The position numbers were made by a program, and so were the translations under genes. Positions 20,990-33,195 of a DNA stretch of 64,000 nt are shown here, one piece after another (the stretch's first letter is position 1; each line of letters opens with the position of its first letter). The stretch comes from Cristatella mucedo (taxonomy: Eukaryota > Bryozoa > Phylactolaemata > Cristatellidae). The notes under the pieces are model-generated. The model saw nothing but the letters and a program-made list of their open reading frames with translations, was not told the DNA's origin and did no database searches. The stretch is from assembly GCA_009760855.2 (NCBI GenBank), contig WPIO01000036.1, positions 1,755,001 to 1,819,000 on the forward strand, written 5' to 3'.

Positions 20990-21716
20990 CGACCACCCGA
21001 ATTAAAACCAATCGACCGCTCCGAGATCGCTTCCTGTCTCTGCAAACAAATGGTTGCAGATGAACAGGCCAAATTCCGCCGGCATTGCGGCAGCCCAATT
21101 GCTAGGCTTGTCTGTCGTGAGCGTCGCAGTTGCCACATTACTCCACTTCTCGCTGACCTGCACTGGATACCAGTCAAGCAACGGATTGAATTCAAGGTCT
21201 TGTCGCTCACTTTTAGGTCCCTTCATTCTATGGCTCCAACCTATCTCTCAGACATGCTACCCCATGAGGCCAAGCATCGTACCACCCGCTTTTCGGAATC
21301 CAACAGTCTACAAATACCTCGTACAAACCTTAAATCCTTTTGGAGATCGTGCATTTAGTTCGTATGCTCCCAAAGACTGGAACTCCCTCCCGACCTGCGT
21401 CAGAACATCCCCTGACCTGACCACATTTAAAAGGAACTTATATAACACACACATTTAGGACAGTATATAGTGGGTCCCTGTGATTCGTCCTTCATGTGCT
21501 TATGCGTGCCGACGCTGTGCATGCTGCCACTAACCACATTTGCATGCTGGCCCTGTGCATGTCAACCCTAACCATATTATTCATTTCGTTTGTTTTTCAA
21601 GCATGATTTTACTTACCATTCAATTGCATTTCCCTTTGAAGCAAATGTAAAGCGCCTAGAAAGAGATTAAGTTCTCAGAGGGCGCTTTATCAAGTACATT
21701 AGTATTATTATTAGTC
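20990..21716 (+). mobile_element. LINE-X 3' end (CR1/L2-like), best plus-strand copy
   Basis: A 5'-truncated non-LTR retrotransposon. Frame-shifted translation gives CRERRSCHITPLLADLHW and PVKQR, then TFRSLHSMAPTYLSDML, then RTNLKSFGDRAFSSYAPK-like and WNSLPTCVRTSPDLTTFKRN, the C-terminal part of a CR1/L2-type ORF2. The 3' UTR follows, then the tail hairpin AAGCGCCTAGAAAGAGATTA...CAGAGGGCGCTTT (21657-21695) and an (ATT)n end. Several frameshifts make it dead. Reverse transcriptase and endonuclease parts are absent from this copy. Confidence 0.85.
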
Positions 21717-22299
21717 ATTCGTTGTTATTACCGAGCTCTTCCATTCCTTGCTATTGTTAACGGCTGCGAGATACTTATGCAATTCTTACGTAGCGGCTGC
21801 TCGTACGCGTGGTCCAAGAGGATTTTACCTAGAATGGCTTCACATTATGGCGTTTCTTCGTAGAAAATGCGCTGTGCAAATTATATTTGTCGACTCTTAA
21901 TGGTTTTTACGTGCTTCCTAAGCTGTGACGCTCCTGGCGTCACCGGCGAGACTCAGGCTGCACTCAGACCCGGGCTTCCTTCTCCGGCTTTAATCGACCC
22001 GCTTCTCAGGGAAGGCGTTCGCTTGCTGGCGCCGAGCAAGAGCGAGCGCCGGTGCTATCGCCGACTGGCGAGCCGACAGAGGTCGCTCCGAGTTGATCAA
22101 AGAAACGCTGAAATGGCAAGGTGCACCGGTTCGCGCGTGCCTTTACTTAGCGCTTACGCGCCGGTAAGCGAAATCAGTTCCGGTTCCTCCCTCCAGCTAT
22201 TTAAGCGCTTCGCCGCCGGAGCCATTATCGCGCTCTTATTGACTCTGTCCAGCGTTCGCTGTTAGGGAAGGCGAGCGGCGTTTCGAGCAAGGGGCTCGA
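21717..22299. other. No recognised feature
   Basis: A 132-codon plus-strand frame (21867-22265) starts with a hydrophobic segment, but I find no family, splice site or repeat link to support it as a gene. Confidence 0.35.
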
Positions 22300-24375
22300 C
22301 GAATTGCAGCAAATCCACCGAAGTCTGCTTCATTCAAGCTAAAGTTGACAGGAATTTGGCTGCGCCCAGCTCAAATGTCGAGCGACTATTGTAGGACGCC
22401 GTCGATTTTAGGTAAATATCATACAATTTGAATTTCATAAAACTTCACTAGATTTCGTGCCATTTCGCTCTCGCTGTCATGCAAATGAGCTGTGCAGGCA
22501 GAGACCTGTGCCGCAATCTACTTAACAAGCCACCTCAAATCCACCGCAAATCGGCAGCATGAAGTTCCAACTAGTATTGAATAATATATATTAATAATAA
22601 TAGACTGAGCTATATTTAAAGCGTACCCACACATGTTAATGCAGTTCTGCTCATGCGTTCTCATGAAGTTCCTGGCCAATACCGCAATCTACTTCATTCC
22701 ACAGCGAAGCGAAAGAAATCGAAAGCGAAAAGCTTTTTTCTGATTGCCCACGACTTCGCACTCTATGGCGAGCGTACTCGCATGGATTCACTTGCATTGG
22801 CACGGGCGTTCTCATGCAATGCACTGTAGTCGACTGCATAGACCCGCAAAATACAGCAATCCACTGCAACAGAATAAATACAAATAGATTGCGCCGATCT
22901 CCAGTTTCTATTGCATATTAAAGCACGCTGTGTTTTGTGCACACACGTGAAAATTCAAGCCATTTCGCATCCGCCCCCCACATTCTGGTGATTTTCGGCA
23001 ATAGCCCGAAATGGCATGGGAAAGTACGGCTTGAATCCACTTGAATCCGCTGCAAATCATTCTCAAATCTTCGTCAATGCGAAGCTCCAATTTATACTGC
23101 ATGTAAGACTAGACTCAGTTCAATTCGACTTAGTTCAATGTGCAGCCACGAAATCGTGCGCAACTGCGCATGCGCGTTCTCAGCCAATGAAAATGCCCTG
23201 CAATCGCCAGCAACAGCCTGGTTCCACAGCCCAATCTACTGTAATCCACCGTATAGCGAGCAGAAAGCGTACATTAAAAGCTCTAATCAAAATTGAACAT
23301 TGCTCTGCTCTTTGTGTACTGTGTACTCGCACAATTATACTGCAATTTCCACGAGAATTCTGATGCAATGCACTGTAATCGACCGCAATGGCCGGAGCCA
23401 ATATCGCAATCCACTGCGTTTTGCGACAAGAATGACCCGAAGTCGACTTTTCAATGCTCCAATTTTGCGATCCGCAACAATCTGTGACATATAGACCACA
23501 AATTGGCTGCGCGAAGCTCCAATTCTCACTGCATATTGCATTTATCTGTGTTCCAAGAGAAACCACTGCACTTTCAAGCTATTTGCCCGTCGATTGTCGA
23601 CCATGCTAGGCAATTGACGGTCTGCAGCAGGGGCCAATGCCTCAATCCGTGGCAAATCGAGGCGAAATCGGCTGCGAGAAGCTCGAATTCTCATTCCACG
23701 TAACATCTCACTGCAAATCACCAGAAATCAGCAGGGCCAAGCTCAAACTTTTCTTGCGTAATAAAGCGTACTGTATTAGATTGTAGCCACATCATTTCAG
23801 CCACTTGCTCACGTAGAATCTCACGCAATAAATGGCAATCGACAGCAATGGCCCCGGGCCAACGCCGCAATCCGCGGCAGATCCAGCAGAAATGGGCAGT
23901 GTGAAGCTCTACTTGTAACTGCATATACGATTTCTTTTTTTTCTAAGCTTAACTTTGGAATTTTAAGCTTTTTTGCTCGTTAATTGCTATTTATGTACTT
24001 AATATAGCAAATAGAACTATTTCGCTAGTGTACCACATTCCACAAGATTCTGTCACGATCTACTAATCGGCAAGAAATACGACGGGAAGATCGACATCGA
24101 TTGCAAATTACACCACGTGACCACATAGGTTCACCACGTTTAAAGTGTTTCCAATAGATTTCACTCTTATATGCTCGCGTGAACTCTTGAAAAATGCACC
24201 GTAATGGGACCAAATAAACCCAGAAAGCATTCAGTGCGAGAAGCCCAAATGTCAGTTGCGTAATACATTAAGTTTAGTTTCTGGTGTACTCGCAAAACTT
24301 AACGCGCGTGCAAAATCGAAAATCGGTTTCGCGAAGCTCCAACTTGGCTGCATAGTGCAGCACCAATTATAAGAG
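22300..24375 (-). repeat. Degenerate satellite array S, left copy
   Basis: Diverged units of roughly 170-230 bp. Recurring phrases on the plus strand include CGGCTGCGCGAAGCTCCAA (best near 23500, 23665 and 24330; variants near 22360, 22551, 23070, 23730, 23896), GCAATGCACTGTAATCGACC (22810, 23365), CCAATACCGCAATC..ACT (22675, 23398, 23860) and GCATATTAAAGCAC. The opposite-strand array is at 56940-58890. Orientation here is assigned minus by convention. No conserved coding frame. Confidence 0.75.
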
Positions 24376-25319
24376 CTCCGTTTCAGTCTAGGCTCTTCCG
24401 TCTCCCCGGACGTGACAGCCACTATCCGTCATTTGCACATCTGCGAGTGGAATGTCTGAGGCTTAGGGATCTTAGCGAGTAGCCGAGTTACAGCAAGTTT
24501 TTTCAGCATCGACAGTCCGAACATTGAGATCAGTCAACACAAGTTGCGTAACTACCAGAACAGCGATTCCATGCCGCCATGTTCAGCACTCGCGACTGTC
24601 TGAAAGAATCAATTACAAACCTAAGTAGTATAGTATATATATAGTATATATTATAGTATTACATCATAGAAGTATATAAGTATTAGCACATGTTTTTGCA
24701 TCAAATTCAGCGAGCTTGATGTCTTTCTTAGCATTTTACGTACGCAGTAAACGAAACACGATCACATGGTTGGTAGGATGGGCAAGATAATTTTACCATG
24801 AGCGTAATTACATTTAAAATTAGTTAATGTGCTATGAGGTGATACGTAGGGTGTTACTCTTAAATTCGCATAGTCTTCAGTCCCTGTAGAGATAACATTC
24901 ACAGAGACATCACCATTCGTATATTTAGATAGCGAAGGTGCAGCTTGCATTTTGGTGAAACATCAAACCGCTTGGCGGCTGTGAGAAGTTACAAAAGTTA
25001 TTCCCCCTCAGCCACTGCATATATTGTAGGCATTAAGAAGTGCCAGGCGGACACACGTAGCACCTTTAATTAGCTTGGGTGCATTCCTAAAATTGGAACG
25101 AGCAAAGGGCCAAAGCAAGTGTTGAGCATATGCTGCCCACGTTTTTTACACAGGACTCTCAATTTCAAGCTATACAACAGCTACCGGTTATTCATTCCGT
25201 TGTAGCACCTAAAGTTGCTCACCCAGCAGCTGCACAAAGCGTCACTTTCTGCGTCAAGCGAACGGCGTTCATTTTTTGTCTAGCATGTAGTTCGAGTGCA
25301 TGCCGGCTCCTCTGATGAG

Positions 25320-25495
25320 CCTGTGATGTGGCATGGACACAGGCCGGTAACCCACTGGTGGCCAGATGGTGGATTCACTACCAGGGTCGGCCGGTGCACA
25401 GCTGTGGCCCGCCTGTGATGTGGCATGGAGGCAGGCCAGTAACCCGCTGGTGGCCGGATGGTGGACGGGAGCACGGGAGGAGACGGGAGTTGAGT
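25320..25495 (+). repeat. ~92-bp direct duplication
   Basis: CTGTGATGTGGCATGGA...CAGGCC.GTAACCC.CTGGTGGCC.GATGGTGGA occurs at 25320 and again at 25412 with several substitutions. It has no counterpart in unit B, so it arose after the larger duplication. Confidence 0.8.
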
Positions 25496-25999
25496 GAGAG
25501 TAGAGGCCGAAGGGAGCCGTGGGCGCTCTTGGGCTCCGTGCGTTGGTAATAAACTGTCGGTGCTGGGCATCGGCTGGCTCTCTGCTGTGCGAACAAACTA
25601 CATAGCAGAACTTTGATTTCACTAAGCGGGATTCTGGGCTGCTCGGCTCTGGATATCCGGCCTTCAAGCTTGGCCGAGAGCCATCCACACTGACTTCGTT
25701 TCAGATACGTGAAACAGTTGCACCGGACTAACCAAAGTTGGCCCCCTCGCGGTGCGGTCTCAACAGAGCCAGGGTAACGCGCCCGGCCACAAGGGAAAGT
25801 GTGCTTAGTCGAGTGAGTACGCCAAGGCAAAAGCTAAAATATTCATCCTATAAACAGTATATTCGCAATCATTTGTACCCGCCCATGCATCACATCTAGC
25901 TAAAAAGTCATCTAACGGCGAAAGCAAATCAACCTGCTTTCAGGTTCCTACTCGTCAAGCTTTGGCGAGTAAGAATAAGTTTGGTCAGCAAAACGATTA

Positions 26000-26046
26000 C
26001 GTCCCTGGGTGGGCTCGAACCACCAACCTTACGGTCAACAGCCGCA
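26000..26046 (-). pseudogene. Truncated tRNA-Asn pseudogene
   Basis: The 3' half of tRNA-Asn is present (acceptor GTCCCTG, T arm and anticodon region with GTT kept). The D arm and 5' acceptor strand are deleted compared with 30320-30393. The flank after the deletion (GTGTGAGTTACGCTCG) still matches the flank of the intact copy. Confidence 0.85.
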
Positions 26047-28074
26047 ATGTGTGAGTTACGCTCGTGTTAATTTATGCACCAGTAGCCCTCATTAGCATGC
26101 TAGGGAGGGTTCGGGTTGTTACCATTTGGTATTAGAAGCGTGGTGCCTGTACGTAATGAACTGGCGCGATACAATTTGAAAGCTTTTAACGGGTATACAA
26201 TTCGCATTCTCGGACAAAGTGCCAAAAAAGAGAGAGAGCATTACCTTTCTCAAATAGAAAAAATTCAAAAATCATTGTGCTGAAATGCAGGCCTCAAGAA
26301 CTTGCCACTGGTTTGCGGCCTCCGCGGCCCCGGCGTCTTCAGGCGACGAGCCTGAAGCCCACGGGACATGCCTAGCTAACCTGGCTATGGCGGAGTCGTT
26401 TGGCGTTCAACGATAAACTTTCTGAAATGAGCACAGTGCCAATAGTGCAAAGTTCAGCATGGTAGCCAGCGGCAGCAAACCAAAAACTTGGAGCCTTAAT
26501 CATTCCAATTCCACGCCCTGAGCGCCAAGCTCCAAACCTTACACCCCCAACACTTTAAACGAAAGATGTCGTTTTAATACGTGATATCAATATGTAGGCA
26601 CATATATGCATGTTCTGGAAAGGAGTGACATCTAGGACATCGAAAGACTGTTGTTATTTTTGCTACGAAATAGTAGCCAGGAGCAGATAAATGCTACGCT
26701 AATCAATGGCCGAGGCGTCATAGAAGCCAAGGCCGCGACGCAGCAGGCAATCGGTCGTGCTCCAGCAGACGGCCTTTGGATTTGAGCTGAGTTTTGACCC
26801 GCGCCGTTGAGCTCTACGAGAGCTGTCGCCGCGTCAAGGCTGCATTTGAACACATGCAACCCTTAGACAATGTCTAAAATTCTCACATTTGCTGCAGATA
26901 TGGCAACTTTACGCGAAGTCATTGGCGGTCCGGGGCGCTGCCGCGTTACGCTGCACTAGGCATAGCTGGGCGCATTGGTGGTTAGAGTACGCGCGGCTGG
27001 CCGCGATTCCAAAACTCGGAGCTTCACCGGTCACGCGTCCGAAAAGACTTTCTCCGTTAACAGCACACTGTTTGCGGCCTAGAGTCCCGATGCGAGACCC
27101 GCTGCGCTCCGTTTGCACCATGCTAAAGTGCAGCTAGCTGTAGTGTCGCGACCGATGAGTGAGTGCAATGATTCTACACCAGGTGACGCTTCTAACGCTG
27201 CGAGGGCGCAACCGCAACAGCCAAAGAGCGTGCAAAAAACGACGACGTCGGTGACCGCTTTTCGCGTAACGCACGGTCGTTGCAAAGCGTCGTTGCATCC
27301 CCAGAGCTACAGTGCATCCCCGCACTGACAAAAAGGACAATTAACGGCACGAATCCGTCCTTGCAGGCGAGCGAATGCCTGCTTGATTCCTCCAAAGCTA
27401 ACGTCGCAGAGCGCCGCTGCTGCTGCTAGCAAGCAACGTACGGATACGTGCCTAGACACAGTGACGAGAGCAAAACTTGACAGCTATGAGGAACGGGTGC
27501 GCCTTAATCAAAGCGCCCGCCTGGATAATTCTTTGCATTCCATAGCCGCAGAGGGCCGGATCAGTACAAACACTAACGCGCACGCGTCGCTAACTGACAC
27601 TTCGGCCGGTACGTTATATCGTCGAAGACCTCCGTCGAAGCCCTGGAATACGACGCGCGGTTCGTAATTAATATAATGCAGTAATCGCTAATAATATTTG
27701 TCGCTTTGTTCTGGTTGTTACGCTTGCCGGCACTTTAAACCTTCAAAAGTAGCTTGTGCTGGGCCTCTGAGATCGATGATGATGAAGGCAGCCAGAAACT
27801 ACAGTAAGTCTCTTCAGAAGACTGCGTTTAAACTGAATGATGTTTGGATTTCTACGTAGTTAAGTTTCTACTCATGAACATTTTTTGGCACTTTGGCCAA
27901 AAAGACGAATTTTGTACCCGTCAAAAGCTGCACAGCTACAGCTTGCAGGATTCAGACCTGCGGTGCATCACGCTTGTAGCATCGATGGGCAATAACTCAA
28001 GGCCTCCTTAACATGCTAATCTTAGGTTGCTGGTGCATTAGTTAAGATCAGCGCAACACTGCTAGCAGATAGTT

Positions 28075-28148
28075 GTCTCTGTGGCGCAACTGGTTAGCGC
28101 GTACGGCTGTTAACCGTAAGGTTGGTGGTTCGAGCCCACCCAGGGACG
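28075..28148 (+). tRNA. tRNA-Asn (GTT)
   Basis: 74 nt with all four arms. Acceptor GTCTCTG/CAGGGAC pairs with one G-U. The D arm is GCGC..GCGC, the anticodon arm is TACGG with loop CTGTTAA and CCGTA, and the T arm is GGTGG TTCGAGC CCACC. The discriminator is G; there is no intron and no encoded CCA, as expected in a eukaryote. The internal A and B boxes are intact. It is identical, base for base, to the gene at 30320-30393. Confidence 0.95.
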
Positions 28149-28786
28149 TATTCATTTTGCTTGGGAATTAGCCTGAGCTGTGAGCCTCACGAGAGATGGT
28201 GTACGCCATGGGTGCTTTGGGTCACTGGCCCCCGGAGTCTGTGCCCATTCGATGTGTTTGTTCTAGAGTCGCCCAGAGATGCGGATACGGAAATGCATCT
28301 CAACAGAAGGAGATCTTTGCTTTTTCAGAGTTCCGTTACTATTGGCATAACAGCGTGCATTTGTGCTGATCCAGTCGCTAGCCCGGATATAGTGTTCCAA
28401 GCTATGTCCCGGTTTTACTCTGTGTTTGCAGAGACTATCCCGGTTATGAGAGCTGTGTTTTTTGCGATCTACTTCTGTGCGGACTTGGATGTTGCGGTAC
28501 GTCATTTGAACAGTTGTGACTGGCCTGTCTGAGGGTCTGAGGCATTTACAGAGAGTAGCCTATGCAACAAGCTTCTAATAGTGTCGACAGCTGAAGCATT
28601 TAGACCGGTCAGCATAAGTTTTGTAACTACCAGACAAGCGATCCTACAGCGTTGCTCAAAACTCATTACAGACTGAAGGAATCAATTAATATCATCCGTA
28701 ATAATACATTTGAACAGCACATTCCCAAAATATTAATGTCTTTGTAGGCATTTTGCGTATGCTGTAAGCGAAGCATGATCAAATTG

Positions 28787-29407
28787 TAATGTAATGTATT
28801 TCCGTCTGCAACTCCACAAAGCAGGAAAGACTATGTGGGTGTTACGCAGGAGAGTTTTGGATAGCACAATCACAGCCTAAGCGGCTTTCGGTACGCATTC
28901 GGTAGCCGACAGAGTTCATCTCACGCAACAAAGAGAAAGTGGGAAGCAAAGCAGAGTCAGGTGAGCAGTTGAGGTAGTGAATGGCATGGAAGTAGCAGCT
29001 CAGGACCGCTAGAAAAGAATGAGCCATATTTGGCAGCAGGAGAGTAATTGTCGTTGCGTAAGAATCGCGGATGCAAGTTCCACAGTCTAAGACCAGCAGA
29101 GCTAAAGCTTCTGTCGCCAACGGTCTTTAAGCGCTGGAATGGAACAGCTAATTTATCGTCCATACAGGACCTGAGGGCAGGAGGAGGTTGAAACTGGTGC
29201 AACAGTTCAGCTAAGTATAGAGGAGCCAAGACGCGGCCGGGCCTTGCGGGTCAGCGTAACAACCTTGTTCTGCATCCGCTGATCAACCGGCAGCCATCCT
29301 AGCTCTTTTAGCAAAGGTGACACGTGCTCAAACCCCTGTGGGACTTGAAGACCAGCCTTGCAGCCATATCCATAGCCAGCTGCAGTGGCCCTAGCGGCTT
29401 TCTTTGG
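28787..29407 (-). mobile_element. LINE-Y 3' end inserted in unit B
   Basis: Reverse-strand translation gives HVSPLLKELGWLPVDQR, then APLYLAELLHQFQPP..LRSC and RSFSSAGLRLWNLHPRFL, ending ...RTESRLGCDCAIQNSPA. The tail CTCCACAAAG..GTCTGC..ACATTACATT is at the low-coordinate end. The equivalent site in unit A (near 24770) is empty, so this copy inserted after the segmental duplication or was never present in unit A. Confidence 0.85.
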
Positions 29408-30319
29408 TAGGTAGGATGGGCAAGATAAATTTACCACGAGCACAATGCCATAACAATTAGGTAACATGATATGAGCCGATACGCAGGGTGTTGCTCTTAC
29501 ATTCGCGTAGTCTTTGGTCCCTTTAGAAACAGCTATACATCAACATTTGCATATTTAGATAGCGACGGTCCAGTTCACATTTTAGTGAAATATCAGACAG
29601 TTTACCAACTGCGAGAAATACCAAAGCGATTCCCAGCCACCGAATGTTTTGTAGGTATATAGAAGTTTACCAGACGGGCACACATTGCGCCTCTCACCAG
29701 GTTGGGTACTCCTGAAATCGGAACATGCAAAGGGCATGTCTTAAGCAAATACTCCCTACTATTTTTAACTGGTCTCTCAATTCCGAGCGAGTAACCAGCT
29801 ACCAGCCTTTGATTCAGTGGCTGCACCTGCAGTTGTAAGCAAGGCAACTGCACGGAGTGTCACTTCCAGCCACATTTACAGCGTTCGTTTGTCTACCAGT
29901 TCTTAGGTTTTTCCCAGAGGGGGAATCGAGTGACTGATCGTCTGAACGGCCCAGCGCATATAAACCTGCCAGCTTGGCTGAGAGCCACCCACCTACAAGA
30001 ATGCCCACTGACTTCGCTTCATGTAAGTGGAATAGCTGCACCGTGCTAACCAAAGTCTGACCCCCTCCCCACAGCAGTGCAGTCTCATCAGAACGATAGT
30101 GGCAGCCACCCGCCAGGGCAAGGCTGCTTAGCCGGGTGAGCAGGAAGGGGTGAAAGGTCAATGGCCGTTGCATTTACAGCCTACGAGCAAATTATTCGTA
30201 CCCGTCCACGCACCACGTCCGACGCTAAGAGAAGACGTCGAGCGGAGAAAGGAAAATTGCCTGCTTTTGCAGATTCTTACTCGTCAAGCTTTCTTAGTTT
30301 GTTCAGCAAAAAAAAAACA

Positions 30320-30393
30320 CGTCCCTGGGTGGGCTCGAACCACCAACCTTACGGTTAACAGCCGTACGCGCTAACCAGTTGCGCCACAGAGAC
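30320..30393 (-). tRNA. tRNA-Asn (GTT)
   Basis: 74 nt, identical to 28075-28148 but on the opposite strand. All stems pair and the anticodon is GTT. Its 5' flank (plus coordinates above 30393) matches the 5' flanks of the plus-strand copies, so the flanking DNA was inverted together with the gene. Confidence 0.95.
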
Positions 30394-30867
30394 TTCGATG
30401 GCAATTGTGAGTTACGCTTGAATTAACGTATGCAGCAGTAGCCCTCATTAGCATTCTGAGAAGGTCTTGGGTTGTTACTAATTGGTGTTAGAAGCGTGGT
30501 GCACTGCAGGTAATGAACTGGCATGTGATGCACTCGGAAAGCTTTTAACGGCTATACAATTCATATTGTCGGCCCAAGTGCAAACGAAAAACATTCAAAA
30601 GTAGAACCTTTCTCATATAGAAAAATCCAATAAATCGTTTCGCTGAAACGCAGACCTCTGAAAAACTGCCAGTTTTTTATAGCTTCTGCAGCTATGCGGT
30701 TATGAGGTCGATCGCCAGGGACACGAACAGCTAAGCTATTGCGGCAGCGCTTGACATTGAACGGCGAATTCTTTCTGCAACGGGCACAGTGCTAATAATA
30801 GCATAGAGTTCAGCAAGCTAGCCAGCGTTTTTTAACCACAAACTCTGAAACTTACACATTACGTTGG

Positions 30868-31034
30868 AGACCATGCCTTTAGTTCCTATGCTCCCAAAGC
30901 CTGGGACTCACTAGCGACACATACCAAAACTTCCCCTGACACGACAACATTTAAAAAGAAGCTTAAAATGCACCTTTTTATTACAGCATTTGGTGGGTCT
31001 TTGTGATTTTTCATTCGTGTGCATGTACCTGTTT
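30868..31034 (+). mobile_element. LINE-X, 5' piece of a split copy
   Basis: GGAGACCATGCCTTTAGTTC begins the ORF2 C-terminal segment (AFSSYAPKAWDSLAT-like), followed by 3' UTR. The copy is broken at about 31034 by a LINE-Y insertion and resumes at about 31326. Confidence 0.75.
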
Positions 31035-31325
31035 ACATAATGTAATGTAATGTATCTCCGTCAGTAACTCCACAAAGTCATAAAGACCATGTGGGTGTTA
31101 CGCAGGAGAGTTTTGTATAGCGCACTCGCAGCCTAAGTGGCTTTCGGTACGCATTCGGTAGCCAACAGACTTTGTCTCACGCAGCAAAGAGAAAGTGGGA
31201 AGCATAGCAGAGTTAGGAGAGCAGTTGAGGTAGTGAGTAGCATGGAAGTAGCAGTTCAGGACCGCTGAAAAAGGCGTGCCATAGTCGGCAGTTGGAGAGT
31301 AGATGTCGTTGCGTAAGAATGCCTG
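31035..31325 (-). mobile_element. LINE-Y 3' end inserted into LINE-X
   Basis: Tail (ATTACATTAC..CTCCACAAAG) at 31035 and the end of ORF2 in reverse (MRTESHLGCECAIQNSPA), truncated near 31325. It is closely similar to 28787-29407. Confidence 0.85.
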
Positions 31326-31388
31326 CCTCTTGTGGATGTTACCACCAAACGTTGAGTAATGCTTTCTATGCAGCATCTGTAAAGTGCC

Positions 31389-31462
<74 letters not shown>

Positions 31463-31505
31463 CAGTTCTCTGAGGGCGCATTATAAATGTATTCTTAATA
31501 CTATT
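31326..31505 (+). mobile_element. LINE-X 3' tail interrupted by a GA microsatellite
   Basis: Resumes the split LINE-X: GCAGCATCTGTAAAGTGCCT, then the AGAGA of the tail hairpin expanded to about 70 bp of (GA)n (31391-31460), then TTCAGTTCTCTGAGGGCGC and an (ATT)-rich end. Confidence 0.8.
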
Positions 31506-31700
31506 AATATTAAAATCCTATGTCCTAAGCGATCCGCCCTAAGCCTTACACCCAAACCCTTAAGCAAAGTATATCTCAAAACGTGCTGTCAATAGATATG
31601 CATTTGCATACATGTTCTGAGGACGCTGCACACTTCAGAACCCGTATGACGAACATTAGGACGAAACAGAGGCCTGTCAAAAATTCTACGCTGCCATTCA

Positions 31701-31705
<5 letters not shown>

Positions 31706-31770
<65 letters not shown>

Positions 31771-32060
31771 CTCTCTCTGTGTCTCCCTCTGTCTCTCTCT
31801 ATCTCTCTGTCTCTGTCTCTCCCTCTGTCTCTCCCTCTGTCTCTCTCTGTCTCTCTCTGTGTCTCTCTCTGTTTCTCTTTCTCCGTGTCTCAATCTGTGT
31901 CTCTCCGTTTCTCTGTGTGTCTCTCTCTCTCTCCGCGTCCCTCTCTTTGTCTCTCTGTGTCTCTCTCTGTCTCCGGGCCTGTCTTTCTGTCTGTCTGTCT
32001 TTCTTTCTCTGTCTCTGTCTCTGTCTCTCACTGTCTCAGTCTCTATCACTATCTGTGACG
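31706..32060. repeat. (CT)n and degenerate CTGT-rich microsatellite
   Basis: About 60 bp of pure CT followed by about 280 bp of CTCTGTCTCTCTGT-type variants. It gives a Ser-Leu ORF in plus frames and an Arg-Glu ORF in minus frames; neither is a gene. Confidence 0.95.
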
Positions 32061-33121
32061 GTGTGCTCTAGTCGTTGCGTCTCAGGGACATTACTGTTGT
32101 TCGGCAAGCCACCGCTGAGCCCGAGGGGAAGGTAATCTCAACGCCCACGACCTAGTAAAAATTATATATAGCCACGATGAAAAACTTAACTCAGCACTAA
32201 CTAATACCAACTTGAAATGAGTCTGCCTGACGTCGTCTGCCTAGTCAGCCGTAATGTGCCTGGCACACTTGCCTTGCCGGAGAGTTCGTTAGTACTATTT
32301 TATAATCTTAATATTTTATTTTTTATAATTTTATTCTTTTATTGTTTTGTAGCTGCTTTTGGAATTTGGAGTGCTCAATCTTTGCCTTTTGATTTCTGCG
32401 AGCGTCTGGTATATAAAAATTGCACGCACTGCACCTCTTCACGCAGTAGCGAGGTAGTACACGGAAACTATCTTTTGTCGGCTGTAGAAGTGGAAAAAAT
32501 TGAATTTAGCTGCAAGACGTGAGAACTACAAAGCTTGACGGCAATAAGAAATGCCTATACCTTAATTGAAAGCCCTCGTAGTTAACATAAGCGCCGCTCA
32601 ATCCGTAGCCACAGAGGGAACGTGTGGTCAGTGTGTAGCCTAATTTACAAGTCTGTAACCAACACCTCTGTCGGCCTTCTGTTCACTCTAAACCTTATAT
32701 TATAACATGCGGCTCGTAAGGAGTATAACTCATAAGCCGGTAATAATCCTTATCAATTTATTGATCTGATCGATTTGGCATGCCAGCTTTTAACAAGTAA
32801 CCTGTGCTGGGCCACTGAGCCTGATGACGATAACAGCCAGAAGGAAGCCAGAGTGATTCTTTAGAGGTCGGCGTTCAGCACAATTTCATCTGGATTTATA
32901 ACTGAGAAAGATCCGACTCGTGAACGCGTGTTGAAAATTGGGCTGATATCGTGAATTGCTTACCCGTCAAAAGCTGTCAAATACATCAAGCCGGGTTGCA
33001 ATCAGCAGTGCTCCACGCTTCTACCAATATTAGGTAACAAACAGAACCCTCCTAAGCTATCACTAAATTTATGCCGCCGTTGCGGGAGATTATACGAGCG
33101 TAACTCCGAGTGTTAATCGAA

Positions 33122-33195
33122 GTCTCTGCGGCGCAACCGGTTGGCGCGTACGGCTGTTAACTGTAAGGTTGGCGGTTCGAGCCCACGCAGGGGCG
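33122..33195 (+). pseudogene. Degenerate tRNA-Asn (GTT)
   Basis: 74 nt aligning end to end with 28075-28148 and keeping anticodon GTT. Two T-stem pairs are broken (G-G and C-A) and extra G-U pairs appear in the acceptor and anticodon stems. It is probably not functional, though transcription boxes remain. Confidence 0.85.

Larger units (their letters stand above)
24455..28530. repeat. Segmental tandem duplication, unit A
   Basis: About 4.07 kb, co-linear with unit B (28531-33355). Landmarks shared in order: TCTGAGGCTTAGG/TCTGAGGCATTTA starts, the GGTAGGATGGGCAAGATAA block, a TATTTAGATAGCGA block, the minus-strand tRNA-Asn remnant, the CTTACACCC..AACAC block, the TCAAAAGCTG block and the plus-strand tRNA-Asn. 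Unit A lacks the LINE insertions of unit B. Confidence 0.8.

Noticed and set aside
21867..22265. 132-codon ORF with a hydrophobic N-terminus
   Set aside because: No splice sites, homology or codon signal; the hydrophobic start alone is weak evidence.
28122..28532. 136-codon ORF overlapping a tRNA-Asn gene
   Set aside because: Starts inside the tRNA, and the frame is not kept in the sister unit at 33.2 kb.
31576..32135. Ser-Leu and Arg-Glu ORFs of 120-160 codons
   Set aside because: Products of the CT/GA microsatellite.
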